A stretch of DNA of 49,492 bases from Sphingopyxis sp. LC81. Its GTDB lineage: Bacteria; Pseudomonadota; Alphaproteobacteria; Sphingomonadales; Sphingomonadaceae. Under the pieces are notes generated by a model that saw only the letters and a list, made by a program, of their open reading frames with translations, was not told the DNA's origin and searched no databases. The translations under genes and the position numbers were made by a program. The DNA lies in the NCBI RefSeq assembly GCF_000756375.1, contig NZ_JNFD01000043.1, positions 1-49,492 on the forward strand, read 5' to 3'. Below, one piece after another: positions 8,301-16,534 of this stretch (the stretch's first letter is position 1; every line of letters begins with the position of its first letter).

Positions 8301-10487
8301 TCAGCGGCCCATCGGCGCCGCGGAGTCCGCCAGATTGGCCTTGGTCCAGTTCGACCGCTCGATGACATAGGCGCGAATCGCCTCGGCATCGGCGGGCGTC
8401 AGCACCTTCGCAAAGCTTACCATCCCGCGGTCCTTGAGCGCGCCGTCGATGATCACCGACTTCCACGCATCCGCGTTGGTGAGCGTGCCCGAGACGCGCA
8501 AATCGGGGGTGAAGCCGTTGCCGATCGCGCTGTCGCCGTGACAGACGATGCAATAGCGCCCGAAATGCGCCTTGCCCGCTGCGACCTGCGCGGGCGTGCC
8601 GAACTGCGGCGGCGGGTTCCACGCGAGCGCCGCCGCGGCGGGTGGGGCGGGGAGCTTTACCGTGCCGCCGATCTTCATCACGACGAGGCGCGGGATATTG
8701 GGCACCTTGCGCGTCACACCGCCTGCGACCCCGGCGACAAGCGGAAAGGCGCCGCCCTTGCTCGTCTGGAAGGCGACATATTGCACCCCGCCGACGCGGA
8801 AGGTCGAGGGCGCGCTGACGATCCCCGACTGCATGTCGAGGTCGAGGAGTTGCTTGCCGGTGTCGGCGGCATAGGCGCGGAAGCGGCCGGTGCTCGTTCC
8901 TTGGAACACCAGATTGCCCGCAGTCGTCATCGTGCCGCCGTTCCACGCCGCGGGATGGTCGACCGCCCACGCGACCTTGCCCGTGCGCGGATCGAAGGCG
9001 ACGAGGCGGCCGGTCGTCGCGGCGACCGCGGCGCGATACGCCGCCTTGTCGTCGGGCATCATCGTTGCGGTCAGCGACGAGCCGATGTTGAAGCCGACCA
9101 CCTTGCGTTTGTCGAGTTCGGTCATGTCGGCGAGATAGCCCTGCGGAATCTGCTGTGCGGGGATGTAAACGAGCCCTGTCGCCGGATTATAGCTCATCGG
9201 GTGCCAGTTGTGCGCGCCCAAGGCGCCCGGGATCGCGATGAAAGGCTTACCCGTCTTGTAAAAGCGCGCCTCGGGATTCTCGATCGGGCGGCCGGTGGCC
9301 ATGTCGTAGCCGGTCGCCCAGTTGATCCCGTCGACGAAGGGCTTAGCGTCGATCAGCTTGCCGCTCGCGCGGTCGATGGTGAAGAAGAAGCCGTTCTTCG
9401 GCGCATGGTACAGCACTTTGGTCGGCGTACCGTTCACCGCCTGCTCGGCGAGGATGATCGGCTGCGTCGCGGTATAGTCCCACGTCTCGCCCGGGGTTTC
9501 CTGATAATGCCATTTATACTTGCCGTTCGACGCATCGAGCGCGACGACCGAGGAAAGGAACCAGTTGTCGCCCTCGCCATTCGAGCGCGTGCCATGGTTC
9601 CACGGATTGCCGTTACCGACGCCGAGATAGATCTGGTCGAGATCCTTGTCGTAGACGATCGCATCCCACACCGTGCCGCCGCCGCCCGAGGTCTGCCACT
9701 CGCCCTTGTCGGACCAGGTCGCGTTCGCCTTGCTCGCAAAGATGTCGTCCGATGCCGCGCCATCCTTCGCCCTGGTCGGATTAGGCGCGGTGTAGAAGCG
9801 CCAGCGCTCCTTGCCGGTATCGGCGTCGTAGGCGGTGACATAGCCGCGCACCCCGAATTCGGCGCCGCCGTTGCCGATCAGCACCATATCCTTCACGACG
9901 CGCGGCGCGCCAGTGATGGTGTAAGGTTTCGACGCGTCGAAGGTCTGCGTCGACCACAGCTCCTTACCCGTCTTTTTGTCGAGCGCGATCAAGCGGCCGT
10001 CGAGGGCGCCGACGAAGACCTTATCGCCCCACACCGCGACGCCGCGGTTGACGACGTCGCAGCAGGCCGAAACCGCGCGCTCGCCTGGAACTTTGGGGTC
10101 GAATTTCCACAAGGGTTTGCCGGTCGCCGCATCCCATGCGCTGACCTTCGACCAGGCGTGGGTCACATACATCACCCCGTCGACGACGACGGGGGTCGCT
10201 TCCTGCCCGCGCGCATCGTCGAGGTCGGCAGTCCACGCAATGCCAAGGGTGCCCACATTTTTGTCGTCGATATCGGTCAGCGGGCTGAAGCGCTGCTCGT
10301 CATAGCTGTAGCCGATGGCGCCCCAATCGTCGCCATTGCCGCCGGTCTTGAGCAGGGTCTCGCTGGCTTTCTCGGCATCGTCGAGCGATCCGGTCCCCGA
10401 GATGCTCTCATTCTTCGATGCGTTGCATGAAGCCAGTGCCAGTGCCGCGCAGCCCAGCAGCGCGGCCGAAAAGACCCGTTTCGCCAT
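8301..10487 (-). CDS. PQQ-dependent alcohol dehydrogenase with C-terminal cytochrome c domain (type II quinohemoprotein), lipoprotein
   Basis: This 728-residue protein oxidises alcohols outside the cytoplasm, passing electrons from PQQ to an attached haem. It starts with a lipoprotein signal (LALASC, C21). The eight-bladed propeller has W-motif repeats (such as ATGKPLWKFD) and the adjacent cysteine pair C142-C143 (SACCDV) that forms the disulphide over PQQ. The catalytic region is GETWDYTATQP, with D337. Residue 339 is Thr, not the extra Asp of lanthanide-dependent enzymes, which points to calcium. The haem site is C646-IV-C649-H650 with a likely axial Met near 689. A ribosome binding site (GGGAGAGCAAGGG) and the perfect 18-base palindrome at 10516-10533 precede it. 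The lipid anchor is unusual, because most characterised relatives are soluble. Confidence 0.95.
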   Translation of the reverse strand: MAKRVFSAALLGCAALALASCNASKNESISGTGSLDDAEKASETLLKTGGNGDDWGAIGYSYDEQRFSPLTDIDDKNVGTLGIAWTADLDDARGQEATPVVVDGVMYVTHAWSKVSAWDAATGKPLWKFDPKVPGERAVSACCDVVNRGVAVWGDKVFVGALDGRLIALDKKTGKELWSTQTFDASKPYTITGAPRVVKDMVLIGNGGAEFGVRGYVTAYDADTGKERWRFYTAPNPTRAKDGAASDDIFASKANATWSDKGEWQTSGGGGTVWDAIVYDKDLDQIYLGVGNGNPWNHGTRSNGEGDNWFLSSVVALDASNGKYKWHYQETPGETWDYTATQPIILAEQAVNGTPTKVLYHAPKNGFFFTIDRASGKLIDAKPFVDGINWATGYDMATGRPIENPEARFYKTGKPFIAIPGALGAHNWHPMSYNPATGLVYIPAQQIPQGYLADMTELDKRKVVGFNIGSSLTATMMPDDKAAYRAAVAATTGRLVAFDPRTGKVAWAVDHPAAWNGGTMTTAGNLVFQGTSTGRFRAYAADTGKQLLDLDMQSGIVSAPSTFRVGGVQYVAFQTSKGGAFPLVAGVAGGVTRKVPNIPRLVVMKIGGTVKLPAPPAAAALAWNPPPQFGTPAQVAAGKAHFGRYCIVCHGDSAIGNGFTPDLRVSGTLTNADAWKSVIIDGALKDRGMVSFAKVLTPADAEAIRAYVIERSNWTKANLADSAAPMGR

Positions 10488-10515
10488 CCCTTGCTCTCCC
10501 GTTCGACGCCTTGTG

Positions 10516-10533
10516 CTTGACGTTCACGTCAAG
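10516..10533. promoter_or_regulatory. palindromic operator upstream of the quinoprotein alcohol dehydrogenase gene
   Basis: CTTGACGT-TC-ACGTCAAG is a perfect 8+2+8 inverted repeat, 29-46 bases before the start codon at 10487. Its core TTGACGTTCACGTCAA matches the site before etfBA at 43603-43618 in 14 of 16 positions, which suggests one regulator binds both. Confidence 0.6.
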
Positions 10534-10589
10534 TCTGCGTCCGAAGCTATAACGGCGCAAGCGGGAAATTGAAATAACGATTGTTGTCT

Positions 10590-11429
10590 TTATTTCCAGG
10601 GCGGCGCGTTCAGGCCCGTCGGGCTCGCGGTAAAAATCTCGCAGCCTGTCTCGGTGATCCCGATGCTGTGCTCGAACTGCGCCGAGAGCGAACGGTCGCG
10701 CGTCACCGCGGTCCAGCCGTCGGCGAGCATCTTCACCGCATATTTGCCGGTGTTGATCATCGGCTCGATCGTGAAGAACATGCCGGGGCGCAGTTCCGGC
10801 CCGGTGCCGGGGCGTCCGGCATGGACGACCTCGGGCGCGTCGTGGAACATCTGGCCGAGTCCATGGCCGCAGAAATCGCGGACGACCGAATAGCGATGCT
10901 TTTCGGCGTGGGTCTGGATCGCATGCGCGACGTCGCCCATGCGGTTGCCGGGCTTCGCCTGCTCGATGCCAAGCATCAGGCATTCATAGGTGATTTCGAC
11001 GAGGCGCTTCGCCTTGATCGGTACGTCGCCGACCAGATACATGCGGCTCGTGTCGCCGTGCCAGCCGTCGACGATGCTGGTGACGTCGATGTTGACGATA
11101 TCGCCTTCGCGCACCGGCTTGTCGTCGGGGATGCCGTGGCACACGACATGGTTGATGCTGGTGCAGCAGCTGTGCGTGAAACCGCGATAACCCAATGTCG
11201 CGGGAATGCCGCCGCCGTCGAGCATCATCGTGCGAACAAGGTCGTCGATCGCCGCCGTGGTCACGCCGGGCTGGACGAAGGGAACGAGCGCGTCGAGGAT
11301 TTCGGCCGACAGCCGCCCCGCCTTGCGCATGCCGGCAAAGCCCGCCTCGTCGTGCAGCTTGATCGTGCCATCGCGAACGCGGGCGGGGGCCGAGGCTTCG
11401 TCGGCGGTTACTGAGACATAGTCGTACAT
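10590..11429 (-). CDS. map: type I methionine aminopeptidase
   Basis: This 279-residue cytoplasmic enzyme removes the initiator methionine from nascent proteins. All five metal ligands of the family are visible: the aspartates in NIDVTS and GDTSRM, the His in CGHGLG, and the glutamates in FTIEPM and QFEHSIGIT. There is an extra 25-30 residue N-terminal stretch before the conserved IKLHDEAGFAGMR; no zinc-finger or SH3-binding motif is seen in it. No clear Shine-Dalgarno sequence precedes the ATG. It lies between clpA and the quinoprotein dehydrogenase gene on the same strand, with a terminator separating it from clpA. Confidence 0.97.
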   Translation of the reverse strand: MYDYVSVTADEASAPARVRDGTIKLHDEAGFAGMRKAGRLSAEILDALVPFVQPGVTTAAIDDLVRTMMLDGGGIPATLGYRGFTHSCCTSINHVVCHGIPDDKPVREGDIVNIDVTSIVDGWHGDTSRMYLVGDVPIKAKRLVEITYECLMLGIEQAKPGNRMGDVAHAIQTHAEKHRYSVVRDFCGHGLGQMFHDAPEVVHAGRPGTGPELRPGMFFTIEPMINTGKYAVKMLADGWTAVTRDRSLSAQFEHSIGITETGCEIFTASPTGLNAPPWK

Positions 11430-11464
11430 AAGAGCGATATAGTCGCTGGAGGCCGAAAAAGCGA

Positions 11465-11485
11465 GGGGCGGCCACCGGCCGCCCC
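11465..11485 (-). terminator. terminator of clpA
   Basis: GGGGCGGCC-ACC-GGCCGCCCC is a perfect nine-base-pair hairpin. Read on the minus strand it is followed by TCGCTTTTTC. It lies seven bases after the clpA stop codon. Confidence 0.9.
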
Positions 11486-11492
11486 GTCACCT

Positions 11493-13835
11493 TTATTCCG
11501 CCGCCTTCTTCGCCTTGTCGGCTTTCGGCTTGCCCTTGCTCGCCTTGGGCGGGGCGGGGGTGATTTCAAAGGCCAGCGGGTTGCCGACATGCGCGTCGTC
11601 GCCGGTCTTCATCTTCACCTTGACCTCGCCGCCATGAACGAGCTTGCCGAACAGCAGCTCCTCGGCGAGCGGCTGCTTGATCTTTTCCTGGATCAGGCGG
11701 CCCATCGGACGCGCGCCATAGAGCTTGTCATAGCCCTTGCCGGTCAGCCATTCGCGCGCCGCATCGTCGAGCTGGATATGGACGTTGCGGTCGGCGAGCT
11801 GCAGCTCGAGTTCGAGGATGAACTTGTCGACGACGCGTGCGACCACTTCGGGCGGCAGATAGCCGAAGGGCACGATCGCATCGAGGCGGTTGCGGAATTC
11901 GGGGGTGAAGAGATTCTTCACCGCTTCCTCCTGCACATCCTCGCGGGTGAACTGGCCGAAGCCGATGCCCTCGCGCGCCATGTCGCTGGCGCCCGCATTG
12001 GTCGTCATGATCAGGATGACGTTGCGGAAGTCGACCGTCTTGCCGTGATGATCGGTCAGTCGGCCATGGTCCATGACCTGCAACAATATGTTGAACAGGT
12101 CGGGATGCGCCTTTTCGATCTCGTCGAGCAGCAGCACGCAATGCGGGTTCTGGTCGATCGCATCGGTGAGCAAACCGCCCTGATCATAACCGACATAGCC
12201 CGGGGGCGCGCCGATCAGGCGGCTCACCGAGTGGCGTTCCATATATTCGGACATGTCGAAGCGCTGGAGCGGGATGCCCATGATCGACGCGAGCTGCTTG
12301 GCGACCTCGGTCTTGCCGACGCCGGTCGGGCCGCTGAACAGATAGTTTCCGATCGGCTTTTCGGGATCGCGCAGACCCGCGCGGCTCAGCTTGATCGCCG
12401 ACGACAGCACCTCGATCGCGGTGTTCTGGCCGAAGACAACGCGCTTGAGGTCGGTTTCCAAGCTCGCGAGCGTCGCCTTGTCGTCGCTCGACACCGATTT
12501 GGGCGGGATGCGCGCCATCGTCGCGATCACGGCCTCGATCTCCTTCGCGGTGATCGTCTTTTTGCGCTTCGACGGGGCGACGAGCATCTGCATCGCGCCG
12601 ACCTCGTCGATCACGTCGATCGCCTTGTCGGGCAATTTCCGGTCGTTGATGTAGCGCGCCGACAGGTCGACCGCGGCGTTGATCGCCTCCTGCGTGTAAC
12701 GCACCTGGTGGTGCGCCTCGAACGCGCTGCGCAGACCCGCGAGGATTTTTTTCGTATCCTCGAGGCTCGGCTCGATCACGTCGATCTTCTGGAACCGGCG
12801 CAGCAGCGCGCGGTCCTTTTCGAAATGGTTGCGGAATTCCTTGTACGTCGTCGAGCCGATGCAGCGGATCACGCCGCCCGAGAGCGCGGGCTTCAGGAGG
12901 TTCGACGCATCCATCGCGCCGCCGCTGGTCGCGCCGGCACCGATGACGGTGTGGATTTCGTCGATGAACAGGATCGCGTGCGGCAGGCCTTCGAGTTCGG
13001 TCACGACCTGCTTCAGCCGCTCCTCGAAATCACCGCGATAGCGCGTGCCGGCGAGCAGCGCGCCCATGTCGAGCGAATAGATCACCGCGGGCAGCAGCAC
13101 CTCGGGCACGTCGCCCTCGATGATCTTGCGCGCGAGGCCTTCGGCGATCGCAGTCTTGCCGACGCCGGGATCGCCGACATAGAGCGGGTTGTTCTTGCTG
13201 CGGCGGCAGAGAATCTGGATCGTGCGGTCGACCTCGGCATTACGGCCGATCAGCGGGTCGACCTTGCCGACCTTGGCCTTTTCGTTGAGGTTGACGGTGA
13301 ACTGGTCGAGCGCGGTCTCTTTCTTGTTCTTGCCGCCGCTGTCCTTGTCCTTCGTCTCCTCCTTTTCCTCGGGCTCGGCCTGCGGCGAGGGCTTGCCGCC
13401 CTTGCCGACGCCGTGGCTGAGGTAGGAGACCGCGTCGAGGCGCGTCAGGTCCTGCTGCTGCAGGAAATAGACGGCGTAGCTTTCGCGTTCGGAGAAGAGC
13501 GCGACGAGGACGTTGGCGCCCGTCACCTCATCCTTGCCCGACGACTGGACGTGCAGGATCGCGCGCTGGACGACGCGCTGGAATCCGCTCGTCGGCGACG
13601 GGTCGCTGTGCCCCTCGACCTTCAGGCTATCGAGTTCGGTATCGAGATAGTGGACGACCGCCGATTGCAGGTCGTCGAGCGCGACGCCGCACGCGCGCAT
13701 CACTTCGGCGGCATGATCGTCGTCGATCAGCGCATAGAGCAGATGCTCGAGCGTCGCATATTCGTGATGGCGCTCCGAAGCGGCCTTCAGCGCATTATGT
13801 AGTGTCTTTTCGAGGCTTTCCGAAAAGGACGGCAT
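11493..13835 (-). CDS. clpA: ATP-dependent Clp protease ATP-binding subunit ClpA
   Basis: ClpA unfolds proteins and feeds them to ClpP. An in-frame ATG at 13844 touches the ribosome binding site, AAGGAG; the ATG at 13835 is nine bases from it and gives the family's usual N-terminus (MPSFSESLEK), so that start is used, for 780 residues. Domains in order are the ClpN double repeat (about 1-145), a charged Lys/Glu linker (about 155-175), AAA1 with Walker A GDPGVGKT (221-228) and Walker B FIDE (290-293), and AAA2 with Walker A GPTGVGKT (502-509) and LLDE (569-572). The ClpP-docking loop IGFG is at 624-627. The C-terminus is Lys/Ala-rich. The adaptor gene clpS, often just upstream in alphaproteobacteria, is not there. 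Confidence 0.97.
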   Translation of the reverse strand: MPSFSESLEKTLHNALKAASERHHEYATLEHLLYALIDDDHAAEVMRACGVALDDLQSAVVHYLDTELDSLKVEGHSDPSPTSGFQRVVQRAILHVQSSGKDEVTGANVLVALFSERESYAVYFLQQQDLTRLDAVSYLSHGVGKGGKPSPQAEPEEKEETKDKDSGGKNKKETALDQFTVNLNEKAKVGKVDPLIGRNAEVDRTIQILCRRSKNNPLYVGDPGVGKTAIAEGLARKIIEGDVPEVLLPAVIYSLDMGALLAGTRYRGDFEERLKQVVTELEGLPHAILFIDEIHTVIGAGATSGGAMDASNLLKPALSGGVIRCIGSTTYKEFRNHFEKDRALLRRFQKIDVIEPSLEDTKKILAGLRSAFEAHHQVRYTQEAINAAVDLSARYINDRKLPDKAIDVIDEVGAMQMLVAPSKRKKTITAKEIEAVIATMARIPPKSVSSDDKATLASLETDLKRVVFGQNTAIEVLSSAIKLSRAGLRDPEKPIGNYLFSGPTGVGKTEVAKQLASIMGIPLQRFDMSEYMERHSVSRLIGAPPGYVGYDQGGLLTDAIDQNPHCVLLLDEIEKAHPDLFNILLQVMDHGRLTDHHGKTVDFRNVILIMTTNAGASDMAREGIGFGQFTREDVQEEAVKNLFTPEFRNRLDAIVPFGYLPPEVVARVVDKFILELELQLADRNVHIQLDDAAREWLTGKGYDKLYGARPMGRLIQEKIKQPLAEELLFGKLVHGGEVKVKMKTGDDAHVGNPLAFEITPAPPKASKGKPKADKAKKAAE

Positions 13836-13993
13836 GGTCTTCATCTCCTTGCGGGGACCAGGCCGGGGAGAGCGGCCCCCTTAGAAATGCAACGTGGCGA
13901 TGCCGCCGCCCCACCGCAAGGGAAAAGCGGTCGGCTTTGTGAAATTACGATGACGGGGGTTGCAGTGTGGTTAACGGGGCGTTGAGAATTTGG

Positions 13994-14019
13994 ATGGCCA
14001 GTGCGCAATTTCCTTTCAA
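13994..14019 (-). promoter_or_regulatory. possible heat-shock (RpoH-type) promoter of clpA
   Basis: On the minus strand CTTTGAAA contains a -35 TTGAAA (14019-14014), followed after 16 bases by CCATCC, which partly matches the sigma-32 -10 element CCCATNT. It would start transcription about 140 bases before clpA. The -10 match is incomplete. Confidence 0.3.
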
Positions 14020-14210
14020 AGGTCTCAAAGGTCACACTCCCCTCCGGTATAATGATACCTGTTGGCTGCGCGCAGGACTTAAGGTTCGAGGATCGCGGGA
14101 GCGCGGCAGGGGCGGTCATAGTCGGTCGAGGCCATGCGCTCCAAATAATGTAGGACAGCGGTTTTTCAGGATTGTAGCTGGTGTCCGTTCTGGGGTGGGA
14201 AGCTGTCATA

Positions 14211-14349
14211 AAGATCCTCCCTGCGGCGAAGCCGTGGGGAGGGGGACCGCCGCGAAGCGGTGGTGGAGGGGTGGCAACCTCGCGTCAAAACCCCTCCGTC
14301 AGCGCTGCGCGCTGCCACCTCCCCATCGCTGCGCGACAGGGAGGATCTT
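14211..14349. repeat. intergenic inverted-repeat element, copy 2
   Basis: This 139-base element has a perfect 12-base terminal inverted repeat (AAGATCCTCCCT and its complement at 14338-14349). Its reverse complement aligns with 294-431, sharing the blocks GGGGAGGTGGCAGCGCG, GCTGACGGAGGGG and CCCCTCCACCACCGCTT. It lies 17 bases past the stop codon of the 89-residue gene, so like copy 1 it sits directly behind a minus-strand gene. Confidence 0.8.
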
Positions 14350-14366
14350 ATGGCAACATTCGGTCG

Positions 14367-14636
14367 CTAGCCGCCGTTACTTTCGCCCGCTCGATCCACC
14401 ATATCCATGAAATCGCGTGCCGTATTCCGCTCGCTCTCGTCCTTGAACGCTACGTCAAGATCGGGCGCAACGCCTAGCATGTACATCAGCGCCCACAGCG
14501 CGAAGCGGCGGCCGGGGTTGGTTTCGAGGCCGAAGTCGACGCGCATGCGTTCGGTGCCCGCTGCGTGCGCCTCGGGGTGGATCGCCGCGAGGTCGGCGGT
14601 GCCGAAATAGCGGCGGAGCTGGTCGTCGAAATCCAT
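14367..14636 (-). CDS. small conserved-looking protein of unknown function (89 residues)
   Basis: Starting at the ATG at 14634-14636 gives an 89-residue acidic protein (MDFDDQLRRYFG). It has a well-formed helical character, FALWALMYMLG in the middle, and an Asp/Glu-rich C-terminus. Third codon positions are strongly G/C. It is read divergently from the HerA-like ATPase gene with 109 bases between them, and ends just before inverted-repeat copy 2. I do not recognise the family; the middle segment might be a short amphipathic or membrane-contact helix. Confidence 0.7.
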   Translation of the reverse strand: MDFDDQLRRYFGTADLAAIHPEAHAAGTERMRVDFGLETNPGRRFALWALMYMLGVAPDLDVAFKDESERNTARDFMDMVDRAGESNGG

Positions 14637-14745
14637 GCGCCCTTTTGGCGCCTTCGTGCCGCTTGGCAAGCTCGCGCGGCAAAATCGGGCGATCCGAAGA
14701 CCCGCCCGGTTGTCTTTGCCCAAGCGCCCCGATAGGGCGGCGTCC

Positions 14746-16218
14746 GTGAAGACCAGCATCGAGATCGGAACCGACAGCACCGGGCAGGGCGTGCACATCA
14801 ACGTCCAGGAACTGCTGGCGACGCGTCTGCTCGTCCAGGGCAATTCGGGGTCGGGCAAGTCGCACCTCTTGCGCCGTATCCTCGAGGAAAGCGCCGAGCT
14901 GGTGCAGCAGATCGTGATCGACCCCGAGGGCGATTTCGTCACGCTCGCCGATGCGTACAGCCATGTCGTGATCAATGGCGGCGATTATAACGAGCGCGAG
15001 ATCGCGGCGATGGGCGCGCGCATCCGCGAGCATCGCGCGTCGATCATCCTCAGCCTCGAATCGCTCGATATCGAGGCGCAGATGACCTGCGCCGCGGCGT
15101 TCCTGAACGCGCTGTTCGATGCGCCGCGCGAGCACTGGTTTCCGGCGCTGGTGGTGGTCGACGAGGCGCAGATGTTCGCGCCGAGCGTCGCGGGCGACGT
15201 CGCCGACAATGTGCGGCGCGCGAGCCTGTCCGCGATGACCAACCTGATGTGCCGCGGGCGCAAGCGCGGCCTTGCGGGCGCGATCGCGACGCAGCGGCTG
15301 GCCAAGCTCGCGAAGAATGTCGCCGCCGAGGCGAGCAATTTCCTGATGGGGCGCACCTTCCTCGACATCGATATGGCGCGCGCCGCCGACCTGCTCGGCA
15401 TGGAGCGGCGGCAGGCCGAGGCGATCCGCGACCTCGAGCGCGGGCATTTCCTCGGGCTCGGCCCCGCGATCTCGCGGCGGCCGCTCTCGGTGCGTATCGG
15501 ATCGACGCAGACCGCGACGCGGATGGGAACGCACAGCCTGATGCCGCTGCCTGTCGCGGGCGGCGAGGATATGCGCTCGATGCTGTTCACCGAGATGGAG
15601 GCGCCGGTGGCGCCGCGCGTCTTTGCGCCCGAACCCGAACCCGTCGCCGCGAGCGAGCTGTTGGAGCGGATCGCGGCGAGCGAAGGGCTGCACGAGGATC
15701 TGGACGCGCCGCCGGTGCTCGACATCGTCGAGGCGGCGGAGGAAGCGGGGCACAGCGATGCGGTGGTGATCGCGATGCTCGAAGAGATGCTGTCCGACCC
15801 CGACAGCGCGTTCCAGCCCGAAGCCTATCTCTATCAGGATTTTTCGGTGCGTTGCCGGATGCAGAAGCTGAAGAAGGTGCCGCTCGACCTCGCCGCCTTC
15901 CGCCGCCGCTTCGCGCTCGCCAAGGGGGGCGTGTTCGATCCGTCGGAGCCGCGCTGGCGCGAGATGCTCGCCGTCGCCGATCGGCTTCCGCACGATATGT
16001 TCGCACCCTTCCTGCAGATCGCGCGCGCTGCGATGGACGGCGAGCCCTGCCCCGACGACGAGATTCTCGGCCGCGCCTATGGCAGCCGCTCGCCGGGGCG
16101 CATCCGCCGCCTCGTCGAATATATGGAAAAGCAGGGCGTGATCGTCGTGCGCGCCGATTTCGGCGGGCGGCGCTCGATCGGCATTCCCGAACTCGGCCTC
16201 AGCACCGAGGCCGAATAG
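14746..16218 (+). CDS. HerA-like ATP-binding protein (DUF87 family)
   Basis: The GTG at 14746 is chosen because an AGGGCGG motif lies just upstream and the conserved sequence begins directly after it; a longer open frame begins at 14635. The 490-residue protein has Walker A GNSGSGKS (32-39), Walker B VVVDEAQ (136-142) and a later region resembling the HerA/FtsK motor fold (SNFLMGRTFLDID, ATQRLAKLAK). The C-terminal third is a separate helical region. HerA-family ATPases pump or remodel DNA, usually with a partner nuclease such as NurA; no nuclease is encoded next to this one. It diverges from the 89-residue gene and converges with DUF1192, with adjacent stops. Confidence 0.88.
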   Translation: MKTSIEIGTDSTGQGVHINVQELLATRLLVQGNSGSGKSHLLRRILEESAELVQQIVIDPEGDFVTLADAYSHVVINGGDYNEREIAAMGARIREHRASIILSLESLDIEAQMTCAAAFLNALFDAPREHWFPALVVVDEAQMFAPSVAGDVADNVRRASLSAMTNLMCRGRKRGLAGAIATQRLAKLAKNVAAEASNFLMGRTFLDIDMARAADLLGMERRQAEAIRDLERGHFLGLGPAISRRPLSVRIGSTQTATRMGTHSLMPLPVAGGEDMRSMLFTEMEAPVAPRVFAPEPEPVAASELLERIAASEGLHEDLDAPPVLDIVEAAEEAGHSDAVVIAMLEEMLSDPDSAFQPEAYLYQDFSVRCRMQKLKKVPLDLAAFRRRFALAKGGVFDPSEPRWREMLAVADRLPHDMFAPFLQIARAAMDGEPCPDDEILGRAYGSRSPGRIRRLVEYMEKQGVIVVRADFGGRRSIGIPELGLSTEAE

Positions 16219-16416
16219 CTAGCCCTTCCTGAACAGCGCCTCGGCGGCCGCTTTCTGGCTGGTCGCGGAGCTGCGGTGCGCTTTGACGCGCTCGATCTCG
16301 GCTTCGAGGATTTCGATGCGTTCGCCCAGTTCGTCGACCGACAGCGGGTCGAGCGGCTGCTTGATCAGCGCCGTCAGAACATCGTCGCGGCGGCGGGGAA
16401 GGTCGTCATCGTCCAT
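16219..16416 (-). CDS. DUF1192 family small coiled-coil protein
   Basis: This 65-residue protein begins MDDDDLPRRR and contains LSVDELGERIEILEAEIERVKAH, the pattern of the DUF1192 family found in alphaproteobacteria. Residues 25-55 are likely a single coiled-coil helix. Its function is unknown. Its last base abuts the stop of the HerA-like gene (16218) in convergent orientation. It diverges from the quinone oxidoreductase gene. Confidence 0.85.
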   Translation of the reverse strand: MDDDDLPRRRDDVLTALIKQPLDPLSVDELGERIEILEAEIERVKAHRSSATSQKAAAEALFRKG

Positions 16417-16458
16417 GGCGCATCCTCCTGGTCCCTAAGGTTAAAAGGCGCGCGACTG

Positions 16459-16487
16459 TTGACCCGTGTCGCGGCTCTGTCAATAAG
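16459..16487 (+). promoter_or_regulatory. sigma-70-type promoter for the quinone oxidoreductase gene
   Basis: TTGACC (16459-16464) and AATAAG (16482-16487) are separated by 17 bases and match the -35 and -10 consensus at five and four of six positions. Transcription would start near 16494, about 40 bases before the GTG at 16535. Confidence 0.5.
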
Positions 16488-16534
16488 GCGAGGCAGGGGG
16501 TAGGGGACGAAGGACCAGTGGGGGAAATAGCAGC

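Larger units (their letters stand above)
13836..14366. other. long intergenic region upstream of clpA
   Basis: No convincing gene is seen in this 531-base stretch. It holds the clpA leader, a possible heat-shock-type promoter (13994-14019), a lower-GC part around 14000-14070 and an inverted-repeat element (14211-14349). A 122-codon minus-strand open frame at 13841-14209 has no family resemblance and would overlay the promoter region, so it is not called. There is no clpS-like sequence and no tRNA-like fold that I can recognise. Confidence 0.6.

Noticed and set aside
8250..10430. 726-codon plus-strand open frame opposite the quinoprotein dehydrogenase
   Set aside because: The minus strand carries all motifs of the dehydrogenase; the plus frame is a shadow.
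11589..13802. 737-codon plus-strand open frame opposite clpA
   Set aside because: ClpA is intact on the minus strand with Walker motifs; the plus frame has no protein-like features.
14070..14170. Possible tRNA-like sequence containing GGTTCGAGG
   Set aside because: No acceptor stem or proper T-arm pairing could be matched around it.
13841..14209. 122-codon minus-strand open frame upstream of clpA, considered as clpS
   Set aside because: It has no ClpS motif, is Pro/Ser/Thr-rich and covers the presumed promoter and leader of clpA.
14746..16218. HerA-based phage defence system
   Set aside because: No SIR2, nuclease or other effector gene is adjacent, and the neighbours look like housekeeping genes.
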